Source: a virus. From it: a DNA stretch of 64,000 bases. A model generated the notes under the pieces. It was given only the letters and a program-made list of their open reading frames with translations. It ran no database searches and was not told the origin of the DNA. The stretch's first letter is position 1. Every line of letters starts with the position of its first letter. The stretch covers positions 1 to 64,000 of IMG/VR virus record IMGVR_UViG_3300021957_004671; one strand, given 5' to 3'. A program made the translations under genes and the position numbers. Shown one piece after another: positions 25,973 through 34,885 of this stretch.

Positions 25973-26520
25973 TGAATAATTTTATTGAGCAATACCCTAC
26001 AGCCTTGTCTGATAATATGTGTGATGAGCTAATTGATGAGTGCGAGTCATTGATCAATAGCCATCACCCAGGCGCTGAGTTTATTGACTCTAAATCCCGA
26101 ATAGATCATAATATATTTCTTAATGAGTTTGATAGATTCAAACCGTATGTTGAAGAGTTAAAGTATAACTTACATAGACATATGAAAGATTATGCTAATA
26201 AGAACGAATTAAATTATAGTCAAGAAGATTTAGAAGATACATTTAAGCTTCAAAAGTCCTCAGAAGGTCAAGGTTTCTTTACCTGGCATACTGAACAAGG
26301 CCACGGTAAGAATAACAGATCAAGATATGCAGTATGGATGTATTATCTTAATGATGTTACCGAAGGAGGAGCTACTGAGTTCATGCATCAAAAGATCTCT
26401 GTACAGCCTACTAAAGGTACATTGGTATTATGGCCTGCTTCTTATACTCATGTACATAGAGCAGCACCTAATCTTAAACAAGAAAAATATATCTTAACTG
26501 GATGGTTTAGATATGAATAG
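25972..26520 (+). CDS. 2OG/Fe(II) oxygenase, prolyl-4-hydroxylase-like
   Basis: 182 residues with a typical P4H layout: FFTWHTEQGH (an HxE in place of HxD), RYAVWMYYLNDVTEGGATEF, KGTLVLWPASYTHVHRAAP with the distal His, and KYILTGWF. Glu is used instead of Asp at the iron site in some family members, so activity is plausible. Target protein or small molecule unknown. Confidence 0.8.
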   Translation: MNNFIEQYPTALSDNMCDELIDECESLINSHHPGAEFIDSKSRIDHNIFLNEFDRFKPYVEELKYNLHRHMKDYANKNELNYSQEDLEDTFKLQKSSEGQGFFTWHTEQGHGKNNRSRYAVWMYYLNDVTEGGATEFMHQKISVQPTKGTLVLWPASYTHVHRAAPNLKQEKYILTGWFRYE

Positions 26521-26523
26521 TAG

Positions 26524-26552
26524 TTGCCTTAAAATACGTTACAGGCTATTAT
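26524..26552 (+). promoter_or_regulatory. Sigma70-like promoter of the dCMP deaminase gene (leaderless)
   Basis: TTGCCT at 26524-26529 and TATTAT at 26547-26552 are 17 nt apart; an overlapping TATAAT at 26550-26555 is 20 nt away. Either places the transcript start at or within 3 nt of the ATGATG at 26559. Confidence 0.7.
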
Positions 26553-26558
26553 AATAAA

Positions 26559-27041
26559 ATGATGAATAAGTATGATGATGCCCATATGGAAGTCGCTAAG
26601 ACCTATGCGAAGCTTAGCTCTGCGCGACGAATGCAAGTAGGATGTATACTAGTTAAAGATCAAAAGATTATCTCTATTGGTTATAACGGTATGCCTTCTG
26701 GTTGGACTAATGATTGTGAAGAAGTTGTCTTAACTGATAATCCATTACCTAGTGGAGTAGTATCTTTAGGTAATGATATAAAACTAAAAACAAAGCCGGA
26801 GGTTCTTCATGCGGAGACGAATGCAATCGCAAAGGTTGCGCGCTCAACAGAGTCGGCGGAGGGTGCAACGTGTTATACAACCTGTGCTCCCTGCCTCGAC
26901 TGTGCAAAACTCATCTATCAAGCCGGCATCGAACGTGTCGTATACGGACACAGGTACAAAGACGATAATGGATTAGACTTTTTAACTAAATGTGGAGTAG
27001 AGGTACTAGATTATGAATCAGAGACGCGCGAAGACTTATAA
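26559..27041 (+). CDS. cd: dCMP deaminase
   Basis: 160 residues (one fewer if the second of two adjacent ATGs is used). The zinc/catalytic motifs HAETNAI and CAPCLDCAK are complete, as is SARRMQVGCILVKD. It converts dCMP to dUMP, feeding ThyX. The stretch from about 26,800 to 26,960 uses clearly more GC-rich codons (GCG, CGC, TCG, GGC) than the rest of the gene. No Shine-Dalgarno site precedes the start. Confidence 0.94.
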   Translation: MMNKYDDAHMEVAKTYAKLSSARRMQVGCILVKDQKIISIGYNGMPSGWTNDCEEVVLTDNPLPSGVVSLGNDIKLKTKPEVLHAETNAIAKVARSTESAEGATCYTTCAPCLDCAKLIYQAGIERVVYGHRYKDDNGLDFLTKCGVEVLDYESETREDL

Positions 27042-27222
27042 AGCGACTGGCATGGATGACCATCAGGGCATGCGTCAGTTGCAGTTTATTAAAGCATGTA
27101 AGGTAGCATTAGAAGGCTCAGGCTATGACGATGCTGCATTTTATTTTGAACAGATTGAGGATTGGATTAGGTCTGGGAAGTCTCTTGACCCCGCTAAAGC
27201 AGCTCGAATACTGGGGCTGTAA
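27013..27222 (+). CDS. Small protein of unknown function
   Basis: A 69-residue ORF overlapping the deaminase end by 29 nt. A basic N-terminus is followed by helical segments (GMRQLQFIKACKVALEG, YFEQIEDWIRSGKSLD). An ATG at 27052 is an alternative start. It fills the gap before the next gene exactly. No family recognised. Confidence 0.5.
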   Translation: MNQRRAKTYKATGMDDHQGMRQLQFIKACKVALEGSGYDDAAFYFEQIEDWIRSGKSLDPAKAARILGL

Positions 27223-27223
27223 T

Positions 27224-27838
27224 ATGTCCAAGACAGTATCATATGATGGTTTTATCCATATAGTAAAGGCGACACTCCCTCTAGTAAAAGAAAGGAAAAT
27301 AACACTTGAAGAATTTGGTAGATGCGCTATGCTTGCTTTTGGGGATATTGGGTCTGTACATAGCGGCCTTATTTCTTCTGACATTATCCGTACTCATAAT
27401 CCTACTGGCCGTATGTGGAGAGGTAGTGAAGTCACTCATGAACACTTTAAAACTAGGACAGTTACGTGCAGAGAAATCTGCCAAGAATATCTTGACGGAA
27501 ATCTCACAGACGAGAGACTAATAGAATTAATAGAAGAAGGTCGTAAAGTACACTATGTTACTAAGCAAGAAAATATAGACTTATGTGTACATCAACAAAA
27601 TAAAGACCTTACTACATGGCAGGAGCAATATGAAGCTTGTGGCATTAAACTTGTAAAAGATGTAGAATTATTCGGTAACAAGACTTACTGGTATAGAGTT
27701 GACGGTATTGCATATGCTGATAAGCATGAAGCAGCTGCAGCTCATTCTTGTGGTTCTTCTACCGTAGTAAATAGATCTCGAAATAAGAAGTTTCCTAATT
27801 GGAAGGAATATAAATACACAAGCGAACAGTTTAAATAA
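27224..27838 (+). CDS. Protein of unknown function
   Basis: A 204-residue soluble protein starting at the ATG one base after the previous stop. It contains THNPTGRMWRGSEVTHEHF and a C-terminal basic stretch (RSRNKKFPNWKEYKY). No known domain is recognised. A hydrophobic ORF in another frame (27306-27521) overlaps it and is considered a shadow. Confidence 0.55.
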   Translation: MSKTVSYDGFIHIVKATLPLVKERKITLEEFGRCAMLAFGDIGSVHSGLISSDIIRTHNPTGRMWRGSEVTHEHFKTRTVTCREICQEYLDGNLTDERLIELIEEGRKVHYVTKQENIDLCVHQQNKDLTTWQEQYEACGIKLVKDVELFGNKTYWYRVDGIAYADKHEAAAAHSCGSSTVVNRSRNKKFPNWKEYKYTSEQFK

Positions 27839-27849
27839 TCGGGTGTATA

Positions 27850-28854
27850 ATGCTATCTTTTAGGAAATATTTGCGAGAAAATATGGTTAGACCTTTTAAT
27901 CCTTTATCAATTGGTGATCTACGAAAAGATGAAAACCGGCCTGCTAACTTTATAGCAAAGATAGAAGATGGCACTCCCTTTCAAACAACTCGTAAAGGTA
28001 ATGTATTAATAACTAAGACTGAACTTAATAGTGTTAGAGCCTTTATGACAGCTGACAGCGGTAAATATCCCGCCACAAGAACTTCTATGATGGTTAACAC
28101 CAGTAAAGGTTCACTTAAAATACCTAATGACTTTCTTAAGACTGGTGACTTTGGCGGTAAGGGCCAGGGCTCTGGAACTAGTGCTGAAGATATGGCCATG
28201 AAAGACTTTAATAAGAAGCTTATAAAGATATTAGAAAAAAATCCTACTGGTGAGATTAAAGTAAGAATTAACGGTAGAATAGTACCTGTTGGTTTAATGG
28301 TTAAGACAGAAGGTAAGTATCAAGGTAAAGAACCTAAGTCTGATATGACTCTCGTTGATGCTCAAGGAAACCCTCAAGCATATATCTCACATAAAGCGGG
28401 TCGTACTGCTAAAGACTATCAGCAGTATGGTGGCTTATCTTATAGACAATATAATACTAATACTAATATTGCTAACTTTATGAAAGCGGTACAAAAAGAA
28501 GCTCCTGATGGTCTTTCTAGTGGGCAATCATTCTACCGAAAAATATCAGATGACAAGTTAGTAAAAGAAGCCATATATGGACCTGAATATGGTGGTCGGC
28601 CTAGTATAAGTAATATTGATGAGTTTCATCTAGGTAACATGAGCCTTAAAGGTACAGGTGAAGGCCCTTATACTATTACATCTACCCATAAAGGAGCAAA
28701 CGGCGATTTACCTAAAGGTCAATTCGAAGCTGTATACTTTATTCGATATCAAGCCAGAAGAGGCGACGCCAGAGCCGGTGGTGAAGTTGTTAAAAATGCA
28801 CGAGTAGGTATTTTTCCAATAGCAAAAATTTCTAGTACATCGAGAGAGATATAA
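27850..28854 (+). CDS. Protein of unknown function, possible nuclease-like core
   Basis: A 334-residue protein beginning MLSFRKYLRENMV, a start shared with late or virion-associated proteins of marine T4-like phages. The stretch KSDMTLVDAQGNPQAYISHKAG resembles the strand-strand-Lys core of PD-(D/E)xK nucleases (Asp, then SxK), but this is a weak match. It is coupled to the ligase-like gene downstream (ATAATG overlap), which may hint at joint action on nucleic acid ends. Confidence 0.5.
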   Translation: MLSFRKYLRENMVRPFNPLSIGDLRKDENRPANFIAKIEDGTPFQTTRKGNVLITKTELNSVRAFMTADSGKYPATRTSMMVNTSKGSLKIPNDFLKTGDFGGKGQGSGTSAEDMAMKDFNKKLIKILEKNPTGEIKVRINGRIVPVGLMVKTEGKYQGKEPKSDMTLVDAQGNPQAYISHKAGRTAKDYQQYGGLSYRQYNTNTNIANFMKAVQKEAPDGLSSGQSFYRKISDDKLVKEAIYGPEYGGRPSISNIDEFHLGNMSLKGTGEGPYTITSTHKGANGDLPKGQFEAVYFIRYQARRGDARAGGEVVKNARVGIFPIAKISSTSREI

Positions 28855-30092
28855 TGATAAAGTTTAAAACTTATATTGAAGAGTCAAAGAATACTCATAT
28901 GGAACATTTAGAAGATAATGTTCTTAACGGCGGTGTAAAGGGTGCACGACAGTCGATCAACTTTCTTCGCCAACTACGAGATGCCCTCTCCGGTGACGCG
29001 AGAGAAGCTGTTAATGCTACTGTTAAATGGGACGGAGCTCCTGCTATCTTTGTAGGTAATGATCCTTCTGATGGCAAGTTCTTTGTTGCTAAAAAAGGTA
29101 TCTTTAATAAGAACCCTAAAGTATATAAAACTAAAGCTGATGTCGATGCTGATACGTCTGGTGATTTAGCCGATAAGTTAAATATGGCTCTTACAATGCT
29201 ATCTGGAATGAAGATTGACGGTGTTGTTCAAGGCGACTTTCTATTTAGTTCGAGTGATTTAAAATCGCAGAACATTGACGGTGAAACATATGTAGTGTTT
29301 CATCCTAATACTATTGCTTATGCTGTACCTAAGAAGTCTTCTTTAGGTAAGAAGATCTTAAACTCTAAGATGGGTGTTGTATGGCATACAATGTATAAAG
29401 GTAATTCATTTGAAACTATGAGAGCCTCCTTTGGTGCTGATGTTAGTAAGTTCGGTAACATTCCAGGTGTATGGCAAATTGATGCTGGTTATGAAGATGT
29501 ATCTGGATCTGCAACTATGACTAAAGCAGAGACTGCTGAAGTAACAAAACATCTTGCAGCAGCTGGTAAGACCTTTAATAAAATTAAAGCTACTAACTTA
29601 AACTTCATTGCAGATAATGATGAACTATTAGCCAGAATGAAAGTATATCATAACTCTCGTATTAGAGAAGGTCAAGAGATTAAGAATCCTACTGCCCATG
29701 CTAAAGGTATGGTTCAATATATGATGGCATACGAAAAGAAAGAGCTTGCTAAGCGTAAAACTGAAAGAGGTAAGGACGGTTTCAGAACTAAGTTTGAGCC
29801 TATTAAAAAGTTTATTGCTAATACTCCTATACAACAGATAGTTGCTATCTACGAACTTCAAATGCACTTAGTTCATACTAAGAAACTTATTATTGATAAG
29901 ATGAATAGAGCATCTAAACTAAAAACATTCCTTAAGACTCGTAAAGGGTTTACTATTACTGGTGAAGAAGGTTATGTAGCCATTGATAAACTATCAGGTA
30001 ATGCAGTTAAGTTAGTAGATAGACTAGAATTCAGCTATGCTAACTTTAGTGATGATATTATAAAAGGATGGCAAAACGACTCAAGACGCTAA
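28854..30092 (+). CDS. Ligase/nucleotidyltransferase-like protein (KxDG motif)
   Basis: A 412-residue protein with the adenylation signature of covalent nucleotidyltransferases: ATVKWDGAPAI (KWDG at 58-61, motif I with the acceptor Lys), FFVAKKGIF, VVQGDFLFSS, YVVFHPNTIAY, and a late GEEGYVAIDK resembling motif IV. This suggests an ATP-dependent DNA/RNA ligase fold. It starts MIKFKTYIEES, like other late proteins here, and is followed by a late-type promoter. Whether it ligates, caps or adenylylates is unknown. Confidence 0.6.
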   Translation: MIKFKTYIEESKNTHMEHLEDNVLNGGVKGARQSINFLRQLRDALSGDAREAVNATVKWDGAPAIFVGNDPSDGKFFVAKKGIFNKNPKVYKTKADVDADTSGDLADKLNMALTMLSGMKIDGVVQGDFLFSSSDLKSQNIDGETYVVFHPNTIAYAVPKKSSLGKKILNSKMGVVWHTMYKGNSFETMRASFGADVSKFGNIPGVWQIDAGYEDVSGSATMTKAETAEVTKHLAAAGKTFNKIKATNLNFIADNDELLARMKVYHNSRIREGQEIKNPTAHAKGMVQYMMAYEKKELAKRKTERGKDGFRTKFEPIKKFIANTPIQQIVAIYELQMHLVHTKKLIIDKMNRASKLKTFLKTRKGFTITGEEGYVAIDKLSGNAVKLVDRLEFSYANFSDDIIKGWQNDSRR

Positions 30093-30102
30093 ATTTAGTT
30101 TA

Positions 30103-30110
30103 GCTAAATA
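30103..30110 (+). promoter_or_regulatory. Putative late promoter GCTAAATA
   Basis: The octamer GCTAAATA lies 70 nt before the 744-residue gene. The leader holds a small hairpin (GGTTT 30156-30160 with AAACC 30164-30168) just before the GGGG ribosome site. Confidence 0.5.
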
Positions 30111-30180
30111 TTAACGTGAGTAAGGCTATTAGCAAACCTCATAGATGACAGGTAAGGTTTAACAAACCCTGGGGAATAAA

Positions 30181-32415
30181 ATGGAAAAAGAAAAATTGAA
30201 TAAGTCTAAGAAGACGGCTACTGGTCAACCACGCGATGAGATCAAGATCCGCCCGAAAGACGAGAAACTAAATGAAGCTAAAGGTAAAACTGCTGTTATA
30301 ACCTTTGGTCGTATGAATCCTCCGACGATTGGTCATGAAGTTCTTGTTCAGAAAGTTGTAACTACTGCAAGACAATCTAGTGGAACTCCCTTAATATTTC
30401 TGTCACACAGTTCCGACCCAAAGAAAAATCCGCTCTCCTATGAAGAAAAGGTCCGATTGGCTCAGGCCGCTTTTGGTCGTAACATTGTAGTGAAATCACG
30501 CGCCCGTACCATTATAGAAGTACTGAAACAGTTGACTGGTCAGTATGATAGTGTGAAGGTTGTGGTTGGTTCGGACCGAGTGCCAGAATTTGAAAGGATC
30601 CTTAAAACTTATAACGGCAGAGACTTCAAGTTTAAGTCCGTAGAAGTTGTATCCGCTGGCACTCGGGACCCGGACGCTGAAGGCGTTTCCGGTATGTCTG
30701 CATCCAAGATGCGTGATGCGGCCGCTAAAAACGATAAGAATTCATTTAAGAAAGGCCTGCCAAGAGGTTTAAAATCTATGGCTGATATGGTCTTTACTAT
30801 GGTACGTGCAGGTATGAAGCTCGCTGAAGAGCTAGAAGCTGACGGGTTGCTTGCTGAAGCACCATTAACTGCACTCCAAAGACGTAAGAAAGCCCTCTCC
30901 GCAAGACGATTTAAATCACGTCTCAAGTTCGCAAGAAAGCGTCAATCAAAACGTATGGCATCTCGTAAGCGTATTGCTAAGAGATCCGCACGTGCTGCTA
31001 TTAGAGTTATGCGTAAGAGACTTGCTGGTAAAAGAGGCCAAGGTTATAGTAAATTGACTGCAGCTGAAAAAGGTGCAATCGATAAAAGAGTACAGGCACG
31101 TAAAGGTGTTCTTAAAAAGATCGCTAAGAGATTAATGCCTAAAGTACGTAGAGCAGAGATTGCTAGACACGCAGGTACTAGAAGAGAAGAGTTTGATGTA
31201 TTCTTTGATAAGTATTTGCTTGAGACTGAATCAACTATCCATTTAAACTCTTTGGAAGAAGTTTATGCAATGGTTGATCGCTTCCTCGATCGTATAGAAA
31301 CTCCTCTCATTACTGAGAAAGCCGAACTTAATATTATTAAAAGAAGTGAGAAAACTGGTATTGATGTTAATGCCTTATTCGAAGCATATTTTGAAGGGTA
31401 TAAGATGCCTAAAGATCACGAGACACCTGAACAATCAGGTTTCAGAAATATGAATGAGTTAATTAAGAGTGTTGTTGCAGAAGATATTACTCGTCATGCA
31501 GACCAAAAAAGAGTAAAGGTCAAAGGACCAGATGGTAAAACTACTTGGCGTAATGTTAAACGTGAAGTTAAAATTGAAGGTACTGCATCACTTACTCCAG
31601 AAAAAACTCTTGGCGGCGTTCAACAGAAAAAAGCTCTAGAGTTAGAGACTAAAGGTGCTCCTAAAGGATACCATTTTACTCGTGACGGCAAGCTTAAGAA
31701 AGGCGATGCTGGAGCTGATGGAGATGGCGGACCTAAGCTTCGTTCTGATCCTCTAGACAAACAGCGCAGTAAGATTCCTCCGCTGCCTGAGAATAGAACT
31801 AAGACTGTCAATACAAGACAGAACAAAGAACTTAAAAGACTGAAGATGAGACATGTACGTCAAGATGCTGCAGCAAAAATTAGTAAACTTAAGAAGACTA
31901 ATCCTAATCCAACTGCTAGAGTTAATGAAGAGTTTGAGGCTCTTGATGAGCTGTACTTCAAAGTTAAACTGAATCAACTACCTCCTTTCTTTGTTGATGC
32001 TAATTCAGCTGGTGAAGTAAAGCGTGATCTTAGAATGATGATCAAGAAGCCTGATGAAAATATTCGCAGTATTGAAAGACAGACTCCTTCTAAAGTACGT
32101 AAACACTTTAGAGATCTAGCCAAAGGTAATGCACCTGAAGAAGCTGATATTGAAGAAGAAGGCGGAGCAGGTGATATCGGCACTAATAAGCTGGCTAATA
32201 AATATAAGAAAGAAACACCTGGACAGAACGCTAATGAGATGTTCGAGAACTTTATGGATGGTAAAAATCCTGAAGATAAAGGCGACAGTGCTAGACATGG
32301 GATTCCAAAGAAGGCAACTAAAGCTCAGTTAAAGAAGATCAGAAGTTCAGATAGTTCTAGCCCTAGAAAAAAACAGCTCGCGCATTTTCAACTTAATATG
32401 CGTAAGAAGGATTAG
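30181..32415 (+). CDS. Nucleotidyltransferase domain fused to a basic scaffold-like protein
   Basis: 744 residues. About 36-220 form a cytidylyltransferase/NMNAT-type domain: VITFGRMNPPTIGH with the TxGH motif (49-52) and SASKMR (173-178) matching the family's ISSTxIR. About 225-345 is extremely Arg/Lys-rich (KRQSKRMASRKRIAKR) and likely binds nucleic acid. The rest is low-complexity and charged, like virion or core proteins. The fusion suggests a packaged enzyme. Substrate unknown. It follows a late-type promoter. Confidence 0.7.
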   Translation: MEKEKLNKSKKTATGQPRDEIKIRPKDEKLNEAKGKTAVITFGRMNPPTIGHEVLVQKVVTTARQSSGTPLIFLSHSSDPKKNPLSYEEKVRLAQAAFGRNIVVKSRARTIIEVLKQLTGQYDSVKVVVGSDRVPEFERILKTYNGRDFKFKSVEVVSAGTRDPDAEGVSGMSASKMRDAAAKNDKNSFKKGLPRGLKSMADMVFTMVRAGMKLAEELEADGLLAEAPLTALQRRKKALSARRFKSRLKFARKRQSKRMASRKRIAKRSARAAIRVMRKRLAGKRGQGYSKLTAAEKGAIDKRVQARKGVLKKIAKRLMPKVRRAEIARHAGTRREEFDVFFDKYLLETESTIHLNSLEEVYAMVDRFLDRIETPLITEKAELNIIKRSEKTGIDVNALFEAYFEGYKMPKDHETPEQSGFRNMNELIKSVVAEDITRHADQKRVKVKGPDGKTTWRNVKREVKIEGTASLTPEKTLGGVQQKKALELETKGAPKGYHFTRDGKLKKGDAGADGDGGPKLRSDPLDKQRSKIPPLPENRTKTVNTRQNKELKRLKMRHVRQDAAAKISKLKKTNPNPTARVNEEFEALDELYFKVKLNQLPPFFVDANSAGEVKRDLRMMIKKPDENIRSIERQTPSKVRKHFRDLAKGNAPEEADIEEEGGAGDIGTNKLANKYKKETPGQNANEMFENFMDGKNPEDKGDSARHGIPKKATKAQLKKIRSSDSSSPRKKQLAHFQLNMRKKD

Positions 32416-32416
32416 T

Positions 32417-32683
32417 ATGTATAGTTTTAAACAGTTTACTGAAGCTACTTATCAAGGTAAGAAAGTAACTCTTAATAAGCCTAGTTCCGGTGATGTAAAG
32501 AAATCAAAAGTGTATGTTGACCCTGACGGAGACGGCAAAGCTCAAAAAGTTAATTTCGGTGATAAGAATATGTCTATTAAGAAGCATATTCCAGCTCGAA
32601 AGAAGTCATTTAGAGCAAGACACAATTGTGATAACCCTGGTCCAAAAACTAAAGCGAGATATTGGTCCTGTAAAGCCTGGTAA
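32417..32683 (+). CDS. Small basic protein, conserved in marine T4-like phages
   Basis: An 88-residue protein; the C-terminal RARHNCDNPGPKTKARYWSC is a distinctive block that I recall from proteins of unknown function in cyanophages and relatives, often beside virion genes. KVYVDPDGDGKAQKV may bind a metal. It starts one base after the previous stop. Confidence 0.65.
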   Translation: MYSFKQFTEATYQGKKVTLNKPSSGDVKKSKVYVDPDGDGKAQKVNFGDKNMSIKKHIPARKKSFRARHNCDNPGPKTKARYWSCKAW

Positions 32684-32697
32684 CTTGAGGTAATATT

Positions 32698-33528
32698 ATG
32701 AAGATTGCAGTCTATGGTGATAGCCAAGTAGACCCTCATCACGTGCGCATATGCGCCGATGCAAACCCACTTATCGATTATGAATACGCATTAGAGAATA
32801 CATGGTATAATCTTCTTAAGAAAGATGGCCATGAAGTAACTGTGTATGCACAAGTCTCCAGAGATAATTTCTGGATCGACCGTAAGTGGCAGAAACACCA
32901 CAAAAACTATGACTTAAATATAATTAGGCCGGCAGAAGGTACTAGACCTTACTTCCGTATACCTGACCATGAATGGCATGATGTGCATACTAATGTCTTT
33001 GGTAATTTTGGACCGGGCCCTCAGACGTTTAACTATTCAAATGTAGATATTAATAATAAATATATTAAGAGTATTCATTTCTGGGTCGAGTATATGATGC
33101 ATAAGGACACTGCTAATAGAGTATTTGATCTACTATGTAGAGACTGGGGTGATGACGAGTCAACTATTGTATTCCCTATGAATACTATTGCTAATGTATC
33201 TGGTGCTGAAGAGCTCTTCGTAGTTGAGAATAAGCCGCAGAAAGAGCGCCGTGATTGGGTTAGATATATGCTTGAAAAGTATCCAGGCATTAACGTTAAT
33301 AAATGTAAAACTGAATTCCATGCTCTTCCCTATCATAGAAATCCTAATCATATTACTTTAGAAAATCATAAACTACTTTATGGTTTATTCTCTAAATATA
33401 TAGAGACAGGTAAACTAGAATTACCTATTCACGTAGACAATAACGAAACATATACCTTCCCTCACCCTATTATGGATGCTGTTGAAAGGCATATATGTGA
33501 ACAGAACGGTATATCGTATGTTGAATAA
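32698..33528 (+). CDS. SGNH/GDSL hydrolase-like protein
   Basis: A 276-residue protein beginning MKIAVYGDSQVDP, with the GDS nucleophile block, and ending with NHITLENHKLLYG, a likely catalytic His region. SGNH members are esterases, lipases or deacetylases. A GAGG site precedes the ATG. The desaturase gene overlaps its end, which may point to lipid or surface-polymer chemistry, though this is inferred. Confidence 0.62.
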   Translation: MKIAVYGDSQVDPHHVRICADANPLIDYEYALENTWYNLLKKDGHEVTVYAQVSRDNFWIDRKWQKHHKNYDLNIIRPAEGTRPYFRIPDHEWHDVHTNVFGNFGPGPQTFNYSNVDINNKYIKSIHFWVEYMMHKDTANRVFDLLCRDWGDDESTIVFPMNTIANVSGAEELFVVENKPQKERRDWVRYMLEKYPGINVNKCKTEFHALPYHRNPNHITLENHKLLYGLFSKYIETGKLELPIHVDNNETYTFPHPIMDAVERHICEQNGISYVE

Positions 33529-34246
33529 TAAGAAGGTATTCCCATATCTATTATTAGCCGGTCAGCTTATAAGCATGTTGGCCGTTATACCTATGTTCAT
33601 GTTTGGCGAAGTATGGCAATGGGCTATTACTATAGCTGTGTATTGTTTCTTTATGCTAAGCATTACAGTAGGATATCATAGACTAATATCACACAGAGCA
33701 TTTAAATGTCCGCAATGGATACATAATATTTTAATGGTCGGTGGCGGGCTTCCGTTTTACGGTCCTGCTCTTGTATGGGTAGCCAATCATAGAGAGCATC
33801 ATAGGTATGCTGATACAGCAAAGGACCCTCATAGCCCTTATTATAGAGGTGTTCTTAGAGCATACTTCCTACAGGTACTATCCCCTATTAACTTTAAGTA
33901 TGTAAGAGATCTGCTACGTAAGCAAGTATATAGAGATCAAGTAAAGTATTATTGGCACTTTATTATAGGTTATGTTCTCTTACTTGCAATCATGGATCCA
34001 TTTGCTATTGTGTACGGATTTCTAGCTCCTGCTGGTCTTTCTAAATTATTCGGCGGATTAGTATTTACTTACTCACATAGAGGTCGAAAAGCTCATAGTG
34101 ATCTATGGGTTGGTTTAGTTACTTTAGGTGAAGGCTTCCATGAAGAGCATCATAAGAAAGCTTCTACTCATCGCTGGCACACTCTTGATGCTGGTGGTAT
34201 TTTAATTGAGATGATTGACAATGATAAGAGAACACAAAAAGCATAA
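33518..34246 (+). CDS. Fatty acid (acyl-CoA type) desaturase
   Basis: A 242-residue integral membrane di-iron enzyme. The three histidine boxes are complete: HRLISHR (54-60), HREHH (91-95) and HEEHH (208-212). Several hydrophobic segments flank them. It introduces a double bond into acyl chains and may adjust host membrane fluidity or supply lipids during infection. The ATG at 33518 overlaps the SGNH gene by 11 nt. Confidence 0.9.
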   Translation: MLNNKKVFPYLLLAGQLISMLAVIPMFMFGEVWQWAITIAVYCFFMLSITVGYHRLISHRAFKCPQWIHNILMVGGGLPFYGPALVWVANHREHHRYADTAKDPHSPYYRGVLRAYFLQVLSPINFKYVRDLLRKQVYRDQVKYYWHFIIGYVLLLAIMDPFAIVYGFLAPAGLSKLFGGLVFTYSHRGRKAHSDLWVGLVTLGEGFHEEHHKKASTHRWHTLDAGGILIEMIDNDKRTQKA

Positions 34247-34883
34247 ATTCCCGCCGTTTGCAGAATTACCTGTAAAACCTAATGCTGAATTAATATCTGA
34301 TTTTATGTATGAGAATTACCATAGATGGGAAGATAATATCACTGCTCATAAAGGGCTTGCAGTAGCTAGTAATAACATTGCTAATGAGACTTATAAGTGT
34401 GTAGAACATTTTCATTTAACGGTTCCTAATAAGTCAGATGAGTCAATAGGTGAGGCAGGAGATTATAGTTTAAAGGATAAACTAAAGAGGCAAGTAGCTC
34501 ATACTATGGATGAACACAACTGGAAATATCCAGCATCGTTTTATGATAGTACTCCTCTTGAAGATCATCTTAATAGTTTATTCAAAGCAAAGATTATTAG
34601 AGCAAGATATTCTAGAATGAAACCAGGAGGGTATGTACCTCCACATATAGATTACAATACCACATATGCTGTCCGTTGGATTATGCCTATTAATGGTAAT
34701 GAAGGTGTTGTTAATAAGTTCTGGTATAAAGGTGAAGAGAGAGAATTACATATGGAAAATGGTAAGATGTACTTTTTAAATATTGGATTCAGACACTCTG
34801 TTGAGCACAACGGGCCAAATCTTCGGCACTACTTAATGGGTTCTCTCGCTTCACAAGAGGACATTTTACATTTAATGGATTGA
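34221..34883 (+). CDS. Aspartyl/asparaginyl beta-hydroxylase-like 2OG oxygenase
   Basis: About 220 residues: YVPPHIDYNTTYAVRWIMPI carries the proximal HxD, and FLNIGFRHSVEHNGPNLRHYLMG the distal His and Arg. The pattern resembles aspartyl hydroxylases and related oxygenases. The ATG at 34221 overlaps the desaturase end by 26 nt. Substrate unknown. Confidence 0.7.
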   Translation: MIREHKKHKFPPFAELPVKPNAELISDFMYENYHRWEDNITAHKGLAVASNNIANETYKCVEHFHLTVPNKSDESIGEAGDYSLKDKLKRQVAHTMDEHNWKYPASFYDSTPLEDHLNSLFKAKIIRARYSRMKPGGYVPPHIDYNTTYAVRWIMPINGNEGVVNKFWYKGEERELHMENGKMYFLNIGFRHSVEHNGPNLRHYLMGSLASQEDILHLMD

Positions 34884-34885
34884 TA

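Noticed and set aside
27306-27521. Hydrophobic 71-residue ORF with TTG start and an AAAGGA site
   Set aside because: It lies fully inside the 204-residue gene in another frame; the hydrophobic Leu/Ile-rich sequence is typical of an off-frame reading.
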